Shown here: piece after piece, positions 29,780 to 36,929 of the stretch
How positions within the stretch are numbered: position 1 is the stretch's first letter
Layout of the letters: every line of letters begins with the position of its first letter
Assembly: GCF_003323735.1 (NCBI RefSeq)
Contig: NZ_QOIM01000042.1
Span: forward strand, 372,001 to 436,000
DNA: 64,000 nucleotides
Direction of reading: 5' to 3'
From: Streptomyces reniochalinae
GTDB lineage: Bacteria; Actinomycetota; Actinomycetes; Streptomycetales; Streptomycetaceae
Translations under genes and position numbers: made by a program
Notes under the pieces: model-generated
The model's input: the letters and a program-made list of their open reading frames with translations, nothing else
Database searches by the model: none
Told to the model about the DNA's origin: nothing

Positions 29780-30403
29780 TCAGGCGGCGGCCTCCCGCAG
29801 GTCGCTGAGCACCCGTTCTCTGAGGACCTCGGGAGCGACGCCGAGCCGGGCGAAGAGGCCCAGGGAGAGGGGGTCGTCGGAGCGCGACAGGCCGAGCACG
29901 ACGTGCTCCACGCCGATGCGCCGGTCCTTGCGCGCCAGCGCCTCGCCCAGCGCGCCCTTGAGCGCCTTCTTCGCCCGGGCGGCGAACGGGAGGTGCCGGG
30001 ACAGCGCCCGGCCGCCGCCTGACTGGCGCCGCCCGCCCGGCCCGCGGACGCCGGTGTCCCCGGCGCCCGCCCGGCCGTCCAGCGCGCCGTGGCCGAACGA
30101 CTCCTCCGCGCGCCGGCGGACCTCCTCCAGGTCGATACCGAACGTCCGCAGCGCCTCGGCGTCCCGCGGCCCGAGATCGTCACTCGTCCCGCTCACCACT
30201 CCGGCGACCGCCGCCCGGCACGAGGCGGGGGTGACGCCGAGGCGGACGAGGGTCGCCGCGCCCGGCTGCCGAGGGTGGCGCAGCGCCGCGAGCAGCAGGT
30301 GCTCGGTGCCGATCCACTCGTGCCCCAGCGCTCCGGCCTCCTCCTGCGCGCGGATCACGACCTCCCGCGCCTCCTTGCTGAACCGTTCGAACACCGGCCT
30401 CAC
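29780..30403 (-). CDS. Clp N-terminal (double ClpN repeat) domain protein without ATPase
   Basis: 207-residue protein made of two Clp-N repeats: FERFSKEAREVVIRAQEEAGALGHEWIGTEHLLLAAL at the front and FAARAKKALKGALGEALARKDRRIGVEHVVLGLSRSDDPLSLGLFARLG at the back, joined by a Gly/Arg linker. It ends before any AAA+ module, so it cannot unfold substrates itself. It may act as a free adaptor that mimics the substrate-binding region of ClpC. The GTG at 30403 overlaps the stop of the small HTH gene (GTGA). GTG 30394, giving VFERF like the usual MFERF of ClpC, has better ribosome-binding-site spacing and may be the real start. Confidence 0.85.
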   Translation of the reverse strand: MRPVFERFSKEAREVVIRAQEEAGALGHEWIGTEHLLLAALRHPRQPGAATLVRLGVTPASCRAAVAGVVSGTSDDLGPRDAEALRTFGIDLEEVRRRAEESFGHGALDGRAGAGDTGVRGPGGRRQSGGGRALSRHLPFAARAKKALKGALGEALARKDRRIGVEHVVLGLSRSDDPLSLGLFARLGVAPEVLRERVLSDLREAAA

Positions 30404-30633
30404 CTTCCCTTCCGCTTCGCGTGCTTCTTGTGCACCGCCTGCCGGCTGACACCCAGGGCCGCCCCGATCTCGTCCCAGGACCAGCCCTGGCGCCGGGCGC
30501 CCTCGACCTGGAGTGCCTCCAGCCGCTCGGCGAGCCGCCGCAACGCGGCGACGGCCCGCAGGCCGACTGCCGGGTCGCTGTTCAGGGCGGCCTGAGCGGT
30601 ATGCACCGTTTCCTGCGCTTCGGTACCTGCCAT
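30400..30633 (-). CDS. small helix-turn-helix DNA-binding protein
   Basis: 77-residue protein. The N-terminal half is an amphipathic helix (LRAVAALRRLAERLEALQVEGARRQ) and the C-terminal half a sigma-region-4-like HTH, WSWDEIGAALGVSRQAVHKKHAKR, with a basic tail. It probably binds as a dimer through the helix. The start is ATG 30633, with TAGGTT exactly 6 bases upstream and no ribosome-binding site, so the mRNA is leaderless. Two similar 18-bp palindromes cover its own promoter, which strongly suggests autoregulation. It is coupled to the ClpN-domain gene by a 4-base overlap; the pair is presumably one functional unit. Confidence 0.85.
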   Translation of the reverse strand: MAGTEAQETVHTAQAALNSDPAVGLRAVAALRRLAERLEALQVEGARRQGWSWDEIGAALGVSRQAVHKKHAKRKGR

Positions 30634-30635
30634 GC

Positions 30636-30681
30636 TGTCAACCTAGGATGACAAGCAGAGGGCTGTCAACCGGTGTTGACA
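30636..30681 (-). promoter_or_regulatory. leaderless promoter covered by two 18-bp palindromes
   Basis: TGTCAACCTAGGATGACA (30636-30653) and TGTCAACCGGTGTTGACA (30664-30681) share TGTCA and TGACA half-sites and start 28 bp apart. On the minus strand, the distal site supplies the -35 box TTGACA and the proximal one the -10 box TAGGTT, with an 18-bp spacer. The A of ATG 30633 is the predicted first transcribed base. A repressor on either site would block RNA polymerase. The rest of the 376-bp gap up to the tRNA gene holds a terminator and no recognisable gene. Confidence 0.65.
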
Positions 30682-30932
30682 CGTGCGGTTCGCTCGCTTC
30701 GTCCCGGTCCGGCGTCGCCGGGGGCCGGCGGGTGGCGCCCGGTGTGCGGGCGTCACCGGTCTGGGGGGTGACGACTTTTCATGGTGGCCGGCCCCGGCGG
30801 GCGTTCGCCGCCCGGAGCGAGGAGGGGGTGGCCTTTCGGTGCCCGAAGGAGTGAAGTCGAGGTTCACTCGAAGGAGGGGCCAAGGGGATGGTCCGGCTCG
30901 CCTCGGGGCTCGCGAGTCGCCCCTGGAAAGCC

Positions 30933-30970
30933 CGAGCGCCCCACCGGGCCGGGGCCGGGTGGGGCGCTCG
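30933..30970 (-). terminator. stem-loop downstream of the CAU tRNA gene
   Basis: CGAGCGCCCCACC (30933-30945) pairs exactly with 30958-30970 around a 12-base GC-rich loop, about 40 bases beyond the tRNA 3' end. Confidence 0.7.
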
Positions 30971-31009
30971 CTGTGCAGGTGGCGACGGCTTTTCGTACAC
31001 CTGCGCCCG

Positions 31010-31083
31010 TGGGGCGGGTGGGACTCGAACCCACGGCCGACGGATTATGAGTCCGCTGCTCTAACCGGCTGAGCTACCGCCCC
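31010..31083 (-). tRNA. tRNA with CAU anticodon (elongator Met or Ile2)
   Basis: The minus strand folds as a complete cloverleaf. The acceptor GGGGCGG (31083-31077) pairs with CCGCCCC. The D-arm is GCTCAGCCGGTTAGAGC, the anticodon loop CTCATAA gives CAU, and the T-arm contains GGTTCGAGTCC. The discriminator is A and no CCA is encoded. CAU anticodons occur in elongator methionine tRNA and in isoleucine tRNA whose C34 becomes lysidine. The loop is identical in both, so I leave the amino acid open. It is not an initiator by its paired first base and D-arm. Confidence 0.88.
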
Positions 31084-31274
31084 GTAACGGCGCACCGCGC
31101 ACATCTGTGCGCGCCGTCTGCCGCAGCATAACCGTTCATAGGATCTCCCGCCCGCGCCGGGGGAGATCTACGCAGGTGAGGACCCCGAACCAGGGGTGAT
31201 CGGTTCCCGGCCGGCGCCAACTTCCCCGAAGTCACCCGCGACAGCCCGGAACAGGGCGGGGACCGACACAGAAG

Positions 31275-31297
31275 AAGGGGCCCCTCAGGGGCCCCTT
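31275..31297 (-). terminator. stem-loop after tRNA-Asn
   Basis: AAGGGGCCCCT and its exact reverse complement flank a single C (31286), only 10 bases beyond the tRNA 3' end. The central bases must open to form the loop. Confidence 0.6.
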
Positions 31298-31306
31298 CCG
31301 GTGCTG

Positions 31307-31379
31307 CTCCCGCGACTGGACTCGAACCAGTAACCTGCCGGTTAACAGCCGGCTGCTCTGCCGATTGAGCTACACGGGA
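31307..31379 (-). tRNA. tRNA-Asn (GUU anticodon)
   Basis: Cloverleaf on the minus strand. The acceptor TCCCGTG (31379-31373) pairs with CGCGGGA and has one G-U pair. The D-arm is GCTCAATCGGCAGAGC, the anticodon stem-loop CCGGCTGTTAACCGG gives GUU, and the T-arm holds GGTTCGAGTCC. The discriminator is G, as expected for tRNA-Asn, and no CCA is encoded. The 223-bp gap to the CAU tRNA holds only the terminator. Confidence 0.93.
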
Positions 31380-31570
31380 ATGTCCCGCCGGTCGCGCTCC
31401 CGATGGCCGGGGCGCTCCCTTGCGACGGGGAATACATTAGCGCATGCCAGGGGGTGCTCCGAAATCGGTATTGCCGTCGCCCATGCGCGGTACCCCTTGA
31501 GGCGTCCCGGCGGCCGACGCGGCCGGGACGCCGGGAGATGGACCTCAAGGCCGAGAGAAGGGGCAAAGCT

Positions 31571-31858
31571 ATGCGCTACCGGCTCACGTTCGTGTCCGGA
31601 CTGGCCGTCGGCTACCTGCTCGGCGCCCGCGCGGGACGCGAGCGCTACGAGCAGATCAGGAAGAGCGTGCGGAGGATCTCGGAGAACCCGGCGGTGCGCA
31701 ACGCGGGAGAGGCGGCGGCCCTCAGCGGCCGGCAGGCCGCGTCCAAGGCGGCCGACCGGGTCCAGGACCGGCTCCCCTCCTCGCTCGGCGACCGTGTGCG
31801 CACGGTCCGGGACCACCGCGCCCGCTCCGGCGACGACTGGGGCGCCGAGGGCCGCTAG
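31571..31858 (+). CDS. small YtxH-like membrane-associated protein
   Basis: 95 residues. A short N-terminal hydrophobic stretch (LTFVSGLAVGYLLGARAGRERYEQI) carries the GYLLGARAGRERY signature of YtxH-type proteins, followed by a charged amphipathic helical region (VRRISENPAVRNAGEAAALSGRQAASKAADRVQDRL). It probably sits at the inner membrane face; no enzymatic motif is seen. I chose ATG 31571. The spacing from GGGGCAAAGCT is fair, and the longer open frame upstream lacks family likeness. A very strong terminator follows. Confidence 0.75.
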   Translation: MRYRLTFVSGLAVGYLLGARAGRERYEQIRKSVRRISENPAVRNAGEAAALSGRQAASKAADRVQDRLPSSLGDRVRTVRDHRARSGDDWGAEGR

Positions 31859-31862
31859 CACC

Positions 31863-31920
31863 CCGGCGCGCTGCGGCGGCCCCGGCTCTGGACGGCCGGG
31901 GCCGCCGCAGCACGCGCCGG
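31863..31920. terminator. very strong 16-bp stem-loop between convergent genes
   Basis: CTGCGGCGGCCCCGGC (31871-31886) pairs exactly with 31895-31910 around 8 bases. A 2-base bulge (31911-31912) then allows an outer helix, CGCG to CGCG and beyond. It separates the YtxH-like gene from the LigD-polymerase gene. Confidence 0.8.
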
Positions 31921-31937
31921 CTCGCCGGGCAGTCGCG

Positions 31938-32849
31938 CTACCGGGGAATCCGGCCGCGCGCGCTCTTCTTGCGGCTGCCCTTCTTCTCCTCCGCGAGCAG
32001 GGGCGCCAGCAGGTCGCCGTGTTCCTCGATGCGGGCGGGAAGGTCAAAGGTGAGGAAGACGAGGTCGTCCGGCTTCCGGGCAGCGGCGAGCTCCTCCCAG
32101 GTCAGCGGCGTGGAGACGGTGGGGCGGTCCTTGGCGCGCAGGGTGTAGGGCGTGGCGGTGGTCTTGGCCTGGTTGTTCTGCGACCAGTCCACGAAGACCT
32201 TGCCGCCGCGCAGATTCTTCGCCATCTTGCTGACCGCCCGGTCGGGCATGTCCGCCTCGGCCTCCTGCGCGAGCTTCTTCGCGTACGCCGACACCTGGTC
32301 CGAGGGCGTGCGTTCGAGGGCGGCGATCAGGTGCAGGCCCTTCGAGCCCGAGGTCTTGGGCAGCAGGGTGATGTCGTCGTCGGCGGCGCGTGCGCGCAGC
32401 CAGTCGGCGAGGGTGCGGCAGTCCAGGATGTCGGCGCCTTCGCCTGGGTCGAGGTCGAAGACGAGGCGGTCGGCCCTGGCCTGGTGGTCGGACCGCCACT
32501 GCGGGGTGTGCAGTTCCAGCGCGGCGAGGTTCGCGGCCCACACCAGGGTCGCCTCGTTCTGGATGAGCACCTGGTGCAGCGGTTCCTTGCTGACGACGTT
32601 GATCTTGCGGGTCGTCACCCAGCTGGGCGTGCCGGGGGGAACGTGCTTGGTGAAGAACTTCTCGCCCTCCACGCCGTCCGGGTAGCGCAAGAAGGAGAGG
32701 GGGCGTCCGTCGAGGTGAGGCAGGACGGCGTCGGCGATCGAGGCGTAGTAGTGGATCGCCTCTCCCTTGGTGAAACCCGTCGCCGGATAGAGCACCTTGT
32801 CGAGGTTGCTGAGGGCCAGCCGGTGGCCCCCGATCTCCGTGTGCGGCAT
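31938..32849 (-). CDS. LigD-type polymerase/primase domain protein (NHEJ)
   Basis: 303-residue stand-alone polymerase domain of the archaeo-eukaryotic primase fold, which fills ends during Ku-dependent double-strand break repair. It shows LSNLDKVLYPATGFTKGEAIHYYASIADAVLPHLDGRPLSFLRYPDG, FTKHVPPG, and the metal-binding VFDLDPGEG, with TSGSKGLHLI and the RGGKVFVDWSQNN motif after it. No ligase or nuclease domain is attached, so a separate ATP-dependent ligase is needed. The tail is Lys-rich (EEKKGSRKKSARGRIPR). The ATG at 32849 is only 30 bp from the divergent ku start, so the two promoters must overlap the coding regions or each other. Confidence 0.9.
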   Translation of the reverse strand: MPHTEIGGHRLALSNLDKVLYPATGFTKGEAIHYYASIADAVLPHLDGRPLSFLRYPDGVEGEKFFTKHVPPGTPSWVTTRKINVVSKEPLHQVLIQNEATLVWAANLAALELHTPQWRSDHQARADRLVFDLDPGEGADILDCRTLADWLRARAADDDITLLPKTSGSKGLHLIAALERTPSDQVSAYAKKLAQEAEADMPDRAVSKMAKNLRGGKVFVDWSQNNQAKTTATPYTLRAKDRPTVSTPLTWEELAAARKPDDLVFLTFDLPARIEEHGDLLAPLLAEEKKGSRKKSARGRIPR

Positions 32850-32879
32850 AACCTGAGAGTCCCATAGAAGGGACAAAGT

Positions 32880-33959
32880 ATGCGTTCAATCTGGAAAGGG
32901 ACCGTCTCCTTCGGGCTGGTCTCGATCCCGATCAAGGTGGTGTCCGCCACCGAGAACCACAGCGTCTCCTTCCACCAGGTGCACACGGACGACGGGGGCC
33001 GCATCCGCTACCGCAAGGTGTGCGAGCTGGACGAGCAGGAGGTCCCGCGCGAGGAGATCGGCCGCGGTTTCGAGACGGAGGAGGGGCGCACCATCCTCCT
33101 CACCGACGACGACATGGCGGCGCTCCCGCTGCCCACCGCCAAGACGGTGGAGATCCTCGGCTTCGTCCCCGCCGAGGACATCGACCCCATCCAGCTCGAC
33201 CGCTCGTACTTCCTGGCCGCGGACGGCCGGCGCGCCGACAAGCCGTACGTGCTGCTGCGTGAGGCCCTCAAGAGATCGGGCAAGGTCGCCGTCGCCAAGC
33301 TGGCGCTGCGTGCGCGCGAGAGCCTGGGGATGCTGCGGGTCTACGAGGACGCGCTCGCGCTGCACACCATGCTGTGGCCGGACGAGATCAGGTCGGCCAG
33401 TGGTGTGGCGCCCGAGGGGGAGGTCGCCGTACGGGACCAGGAGCTGGATCTGGCGGACACCCTGATGGAGACGCTGGGCGAGCTCGACTGGAGCGACCTG
33501 CGCGACGAGTACCGGGAGGCGCTCGAGGAACTCGTACGGGCCAAGGCCGAGGGGGTGGAGCCGCCGCCCGAGGAGTTGCGCCGCAGGACGGAGGCCGGCG
33601 GCGGGAAGCTGGTGGACCTGATGTCCGTGCTGGAGCGCAGCGTGCAGGAGGCCCGCGGCGGGCGGGACGCGGGGGAGGGCGGCGAGGCGACGGTGCACGA
33701 GCTGGCGGAGCGCCGTGCGGGGGAGCGCCCGGCCGAGAAGACGGCGTCCAAGAAGGCCGCGTCGAAGAAGACGGCCTCCCGGAAGCCGGCGGGCACGAAG
33801 AAGGCCGCCAAGAAGTCCACCGCGAAGCAGCCGGCCGCCAAGAGCACGAAGCAGTCAGGCGCCAAGAGCACGAAGAAGGCCGCCTCCAAGAGCACGAAGA
33901 CGGACGCCGCGAAGAAGACGGCGGCCAAGAAGGCCGCCCGTCCCCGCAAGACCGCCTGA
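32880..33959 (+). CDS. ku: Ku DNA end-binding protein
   Basis: Homodimeric ring that binds DNA ends and recruits LigD-type enzymes. The core Ku domain starts MRSIWKGTVSFGLVSIPIKVVSATENHSVSFHQVH and includes LLREALKRSGKVAVAKLALRARESLGMLRVY and LWPDEIR. The 359-residue length exceeds the usual 270-300 because of a roughly 80-residue C-terminal tail of repeated KK, KST and KKAA units, a basic extension that in other actinobacterial Ku proteins aids DNA binding. GAAGGGA precedes the ATG. It is divergent from the polymerase-domain gene, so the end-joining module is controlled from one 30-bp spacer. Confidence 0.95.
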   Translation: MRSIWKGTVSFGLVSIPIKVVSATENHSVSFHQVHTDDGGRIRYRKVCELDEQEVPREEIGRGFETEEGRTILLTDDDMAALPLPTAKTVEILGFVPAEDIDPIQLDRSYFLAADGRRADKPYVLLREALKRSGKVAVAKLALRARESLGMLRVYEDALALHTMLWPDEIRSASGVAPEGEVAVRDQELDLADTLMETLGELDWSDLRDEYREALEELVRAKAEGVEPPPEELRRRTEAGGGKLVDLMSVLERSVQEARGGRDAGEGGEATVHELAERRAGERPAEKTASKKAASKKTASRKPAGTKKAAKKSTAKQPAAKSTKQSGAKSTKKAASKSTKTDAAKKTAAKKAARPRKTA

Positions 33960-33986
33960 ACGGTACTGGGCGCCGCAGGGAGGCGG

Positions 33987-34754
33987 CTACCCGTGCCGCT
34001 CAGGTCTGCGGCCCTCGGGCAGGAACAGGGCCGAGTTCACGTAGCGGCGGTGCGGCGTGAGGGAGCGTCGCACCAGCCCGTGGTCGGCGACGTGCACGGT
34101 GCGCCGCTGGTGTGCCGCCAGGTCGAAGTCGGCCAGCCGCACCCAGGTGTCCGCGGGCAGCACCCAGCCGCTGTAGCCGAGCGAGGCCAGTTGTGACAGC
34201 ACCGGGGGGAGCGGCTGGATACGCGCTTCCAGTTCGACGAACAGCGCGGGCCTCTCCCGGGCCAGGGTCGACTCGGCGCCGTGCAGGACGGCTCGCTCAC
34301 CGCCGTCCACGTCGATCTTGACGAGGGAGACGTCGGTCAGCCCCAACGCGTCCAGCGGGAGGCAGGGAACGTCCAGCGAGACCTCGTGCACCTGGCGGCG
34401 CACCAGGGAGGACACGCCCCGGTCCCCGCGTCCGTCCGGTGGCAGCCACAGCGTCGCCCTGCCCGTGTGGTCGCTGGCCGCCGCCTGGAGGATCCGGGCG
34501 TTGGGCGGTGCCGTGGCTCGCAGGTGGCGGGCGAGGTGCGGGACGGGTTCGAGGGTGACGACGCGGTCGGCGCGGTGTGCCAGCCGGCGCGTCCACGGCC
34601 CGTACCAGCCGCCGACGTCGACCGCCGTACCCCCGCGCGGACAGTAGTCGGACAGGCGGCCCAGTTCGGGTTCGAAGCGCGGGTAGAGCCAGTCGGTGCC
34701 CGCGGTCAGCAGGCGCCGGGGCAGGTGGGGGCCGAGGCGGGAGGCGAGCGTCAT
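33987..34754 (-). CDS. FkbM-family SAM-dependent methyltransferase
   Basis: 255-residue methyltransferase. The SAM-binding glycine motif is TAVDVGGWYGPWTRRLA and the acidic motif VVTLEPVPHLARHL. The FkbM hallmark follows: LPLDALGLTDVSLVKIDVDGGERAVLHGAESTLARERPALFVELE. FkbM enzymes O-methylate sugars, polyketides or polysaccharide ends. It is the last gene of an eight-gene minus-strand operon, its ATG overlapping the stop of the Trm112-like gene (ATGA). In that setting a sugar or glycan is the most likely substrate. It converges closely (27 bp) on ku, without a clear terminator. Confidence 0.88.
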   Translation of the reverse strand: MTLASRLGPHLPRRLLTAGTDWLYPRFEPELGRLSDYCPRGGTAVDVGGWYGPWTRRLAHRADRVVTLEPVPHLARHLRATAPPNARILQAAASDHTGRATLWLPPDGRGDRGVSSLVRRQVHEVSLDVPCLPLDALGLTDVSLVKIDVDGGERAVLHGAESTLARERPALFVELEARIQPLPPVLSQLASLGYSGWVLPADTWVRLADFDLAAHQRRTVHVADHGLVRRSLTPHRRYVNSALFLPEGRRPERHG

Positions 34755-34987
34755 GGCGCCGGCTCCTTAGGGGCGGCCGGCGCCTCGATGAGCCGCTGGT
34801 GTTCCTCGTCGGCGACCTGTTCGCCGGAGGACGGAAGGAGCTGCGGTATGCCGTCGAGGACGGGGTAGCGGCGGCGCAGCCGGGGGTTGTAGAGCGTCTG
34901 GTCCGGCTCGATCAAAACGAGCGGCCCCTTGTCCAGGGGGCAGGCGAGGATCTTCAGGAGGGGGTCGTCGGCGGAGAGGCTGGGCAT
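34751..34987 (-). CDS. Trm112/UPF0434-like small protein
   Basis: 78 residues with KILACPLDKGPLVLIEPDQTLYNPRLRRRYPVLDGIPQLLP, the Trm112/YcaR fold that in eukaryotes activates methyltransferases. The second cysteine of the usual CPxC zinc knuckle is absent, so it may not bind zinc. It sits between the transporter gene (2 bp away) and the FkbM gene (4-bp overlap). Inference from fold and position: it may act as a partner or activator of one of the operon methyltransferases. Confidence 0.85.
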   Translation of the reverse strand: MPSLSADDPLLKILACPLDKGPLVLIEPDQTLYNPRLRRRYPVLDGIPQLLPSSGEQVADEEHQRLIEAPAAPKEPAP

Positions 34988-34989
34988 GG

Positions 34990-36009
34990 TCAGGGCCTTT
35001 CGGGTGCGTGGTGGGGGCTCTTGGGGCGGGTGGGCGGCAGCGTCGCCGACAGCGGGCGCCCGGCCGGTGGCAGCACCGTGTGTGCCGGGCCGTCCGCGGG
35101 AAGGACCTCTTCCGGCGCGCCGTCCGCCGTGGTGTCGGGCTCGTGGCGGGGCAGGGCCACCAGGACGCAGACGGCGAGGACGGCGCCGCCCAGCCGCAGG
35201 GCGAGCCGCAGCGGCTCGTCGGGCAGCGGCTCGGCGAACGCGACGGTGCCGCTGACCGTGGCGTAGAGGAAGTTGACGGTGGTGCACACGGGCACCACCA
35301 GGGAGGCGCGGCAGCGCTGGAGCGCGGTCTGCGACAGGACGAGCCCCGTCGTGCCGGTGAAGGCCAGCAGGTAGGGGTAAGGGGAGGTGACGAAGGACAC
35401 CACGGTGCCGCGCACGTCGCCGGGGTCGAGCAGCCCCGCGACGCCCTTGACGGCCAGCGAGCTGACCCCGTACAGGAAGCCGACCGCCACTCCGTACGGC
35501 ACGCCGGCGGTGGGCAGCCGGTGGCGCCGGCGGGAGCGGCGCTCGGCGCTCAGGAACAGCCCGATCCCCACGGCCAGGGACGGCAGACTCAGGGCCAGCA
35601 GCAGGGGCGCGGGTGCCAGGGCGCTGATCGTCTCGGAGCTGTCCCGCAGCGACGCGACGATCATCACGAGCGCGGCCACGATGGCCGCCATCCCCAGCCG
35701 TTCGCGTCCGCCGGACTTCTCGCCCAGGAACGCCGTGGACAGCAGGAGGAGCATCACGAGACCGGTCACGAACAGGCCCTGCGCCGCGATGAGGGGCAGC
35801 GTGCGGTAGACGGCGAGCTGCGCGGCGAAGCCCAGCAGCAGCGAGGCGGCGCCGACCAGCCACAGCGGGCTGCGCACCAGGTGCCGGACGAGCCGCGCCG
35901 GCTGTCCAGCGGACAGGGGAGGAAGGGCGGACAGCGCCCGCTTCTCGATGACGAAGCCCACGCTGAAGAGCAGGTTGGCCAGCAGCGCCGCCGCGACGCC
36001 GAGGACCAT
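34990..36009 (-). CDS. EamA/DMT-type multispanning transporter
   Basis: 339-residue inner-membrane protein with about nine or ten predicted helices, in two repeats as in drug/metabolite transporters. The N-terminus MVLGVAAALLANLLFSVGFVIEKRALSALPPL resembles the start of DMT permeases, and GLVMLLLLSTAFLGEKSGGRERLG mirrors the usual EK...E region. A 50-residue hydrophilic Pro-rich tail follows the last helix. ATG 36009 overlaps the stop of the upstream methyltransferase by one base. Some relatives move nucleotide sugars or lipid-linked intermediates, which would suit this operon. Confidence 0.82.
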   Translation of the reverse strand: MVLGVAAALLANLLFSVGFVIEKRALSALPPLSAGQPARLVRHLVRSPLWLVGAASLLLGFAAQLAVYRTLPLIAAQGLFVTGLVMLLLLSTAFLGEKSGGRERLGMAAIVAALVMIVASLRDSSETISALAPAPLLLALSLPSLAVGIGLFLSAERRSRRRHRLPTAGVPYGVAVGFLYGVSSLAVKGVAGLLDPGDVRGTVVSFVTSPYPYLLAFTGTTGLVLSQTALQRCRASLVVPVCTTVNFLYATVSGTVAFAEPLPDEPLRLALRLGGAVLAVCVLVALPRHEPDTTADGAPEEVLPADGPAHTVLPPAGRPLSATLPPTRPKSPHHAPERP

Positions 36010-36917
36010 CAGCTGCCCTTGCGCGGGGCGGGGTCGGCGCGTGGCCCGCGCTCCCGTCTGGGCACAGCGCGGGCGTGTACCAGCAGGATGGACGCCAGGG
36101 ACGGCGTGTGGCAGGCGGCGCGGTCCAGCGGGCGGAACGGGCGCGGTACGTCGTGGTAGGGCGCCCCGGTGATCCGTACGACGTGGAAGCCGGCGGCCGG
36201 CAGCAGGGAGCGCAACGCCCGCGCCGTGTACAGCCGCAGGTGTCCGACGACCTGGGATCCGGGCCTGCCGTGTATGCCGCGCAGCGACACCTCGGAGAAC
36301 ACCGGCTGGGTGCCGCACAGCAGCAGCAGGCGGTTGTACCAGGCGGCGAGGTTGGGGGTGGACAGCAGCAGATGGCCGCCGGGGCGCAGCACGCGATGCA
36401 GCTCCTCCAGGGCGGCGTCCGGGTCGACGAGGTGCTCGATCACCTCGGAGAAGAGCACGGCGTCAGCAGCGCCGGTCGCGAACGGCAGCCCGGGCGCGGA
36501 CAGTTCGCCGCGCACGGCACTCAGGTGTTCGGCGGCGCGGCGCAGCGCGTCCTGCGACCAGTCGACGCCGACGATCCGGTGCCGGGCCAGGGCGGTGGCC
36601 GCGGCGGCGGCAGCGGTGCCGTCACCGCACCCGATGTCCAGCACCGTCGAGGGGACGGGCCCCAGCGCGCGGGAGAGAACGGCCGCCTGGCGGAATGCCC
36701 GGTCGGGCCCCGAGGCGACCGGAGTGGCGGGGTCCTCGTACAGCTCCCGCAGACCGCCTTCAGCGCCGCCCTGCCAAGCGCCGCCCTGCCAAGCGCCGCC
36801 CTGCCAAGCGCCGTCCTGCCGCGTGTCGTCTTGCCAGGCGCCGTCTTGCCGCGCGCTGTCCCGCGCACCGCCGTGCGTCCCGCCGTGCCGGTGTCTGCGT
36901 ACTGTGCCGCCGCTCAT
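36009..36917 (-). CDS. class I SAM-dependent methyltransferase with repetitive N-terminus
   Basis: 302 residues. The first 55 are low complexity and include a pentapeptide repeat (GAWQG three times after QDGAWQDDTRQ). The catalytic domain follows: VLDIGCGDGTAAAAAATALARHRIVGVDWSQDALRRAA, FSEVIEHLVDPDAALEELHRVLRPGGHLLLSTPN, typical of Methyltransf_11/23. It ends in a Pro/Arg-rich tail. The acceptor is unknown, presumably a saccharide or lipid made by the operon. A 12-bp gap separates it from the condensation-type gene. The repeat is encoded by a 15-bp minisatellite. Confidence 0.88.
   Translation of the reverse strand: MSGGTVRRHRHGGTHGGARDSARQDGAWQDDTRQDGAWQGGAWQGGAWQGGAEGGLRELYEDPATPVASGPDRAFRQAAVLSRALGPVPSTVLDIGCGDGTAAAAAATALARHRIVGVDWSQDALRRAAEHLSAVRGELSAPGLPFATGAADAVLFSEVIEHLVDPDAALEELHRVLRPGGHLLLSTPNLAAWYNRLLLLCGTQPVFSEVSLRGIHGRPGSQVVGHLRLYTARALRSLLPAAGFHVVRITGAPYHDVPRPFRPLDRAACHTPSLASILLVHARAVPRRERGPRADPAPRKGS
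36763..36852. repeat. 15-bp minisatellite within a methyltransferase gene
   Basis: GCGCCGCCCTGCCAA occurs three times exactly (36763-36807), followed by three degenerate units to 36852. The unit is a multiple of three, so copy-number changes keep the frame and add or remove GAWQG-like pentapeptides. Confidence 0.8.
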
Positions 36918-36929
36918 CGCGGTCCTCCC

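Noticed and set aside
30683-31072. Plus-strand frame of 129 codons before the tRNA
   Set aside because: It reads through a terminator and the tRNA gene, with low complexity and no start signal.
31010-31379. tRNA operon containing more than two tRNAs
   Set aside because: Only two cloverleaves can be folded; the 223 bp between them holds no further tRNA.
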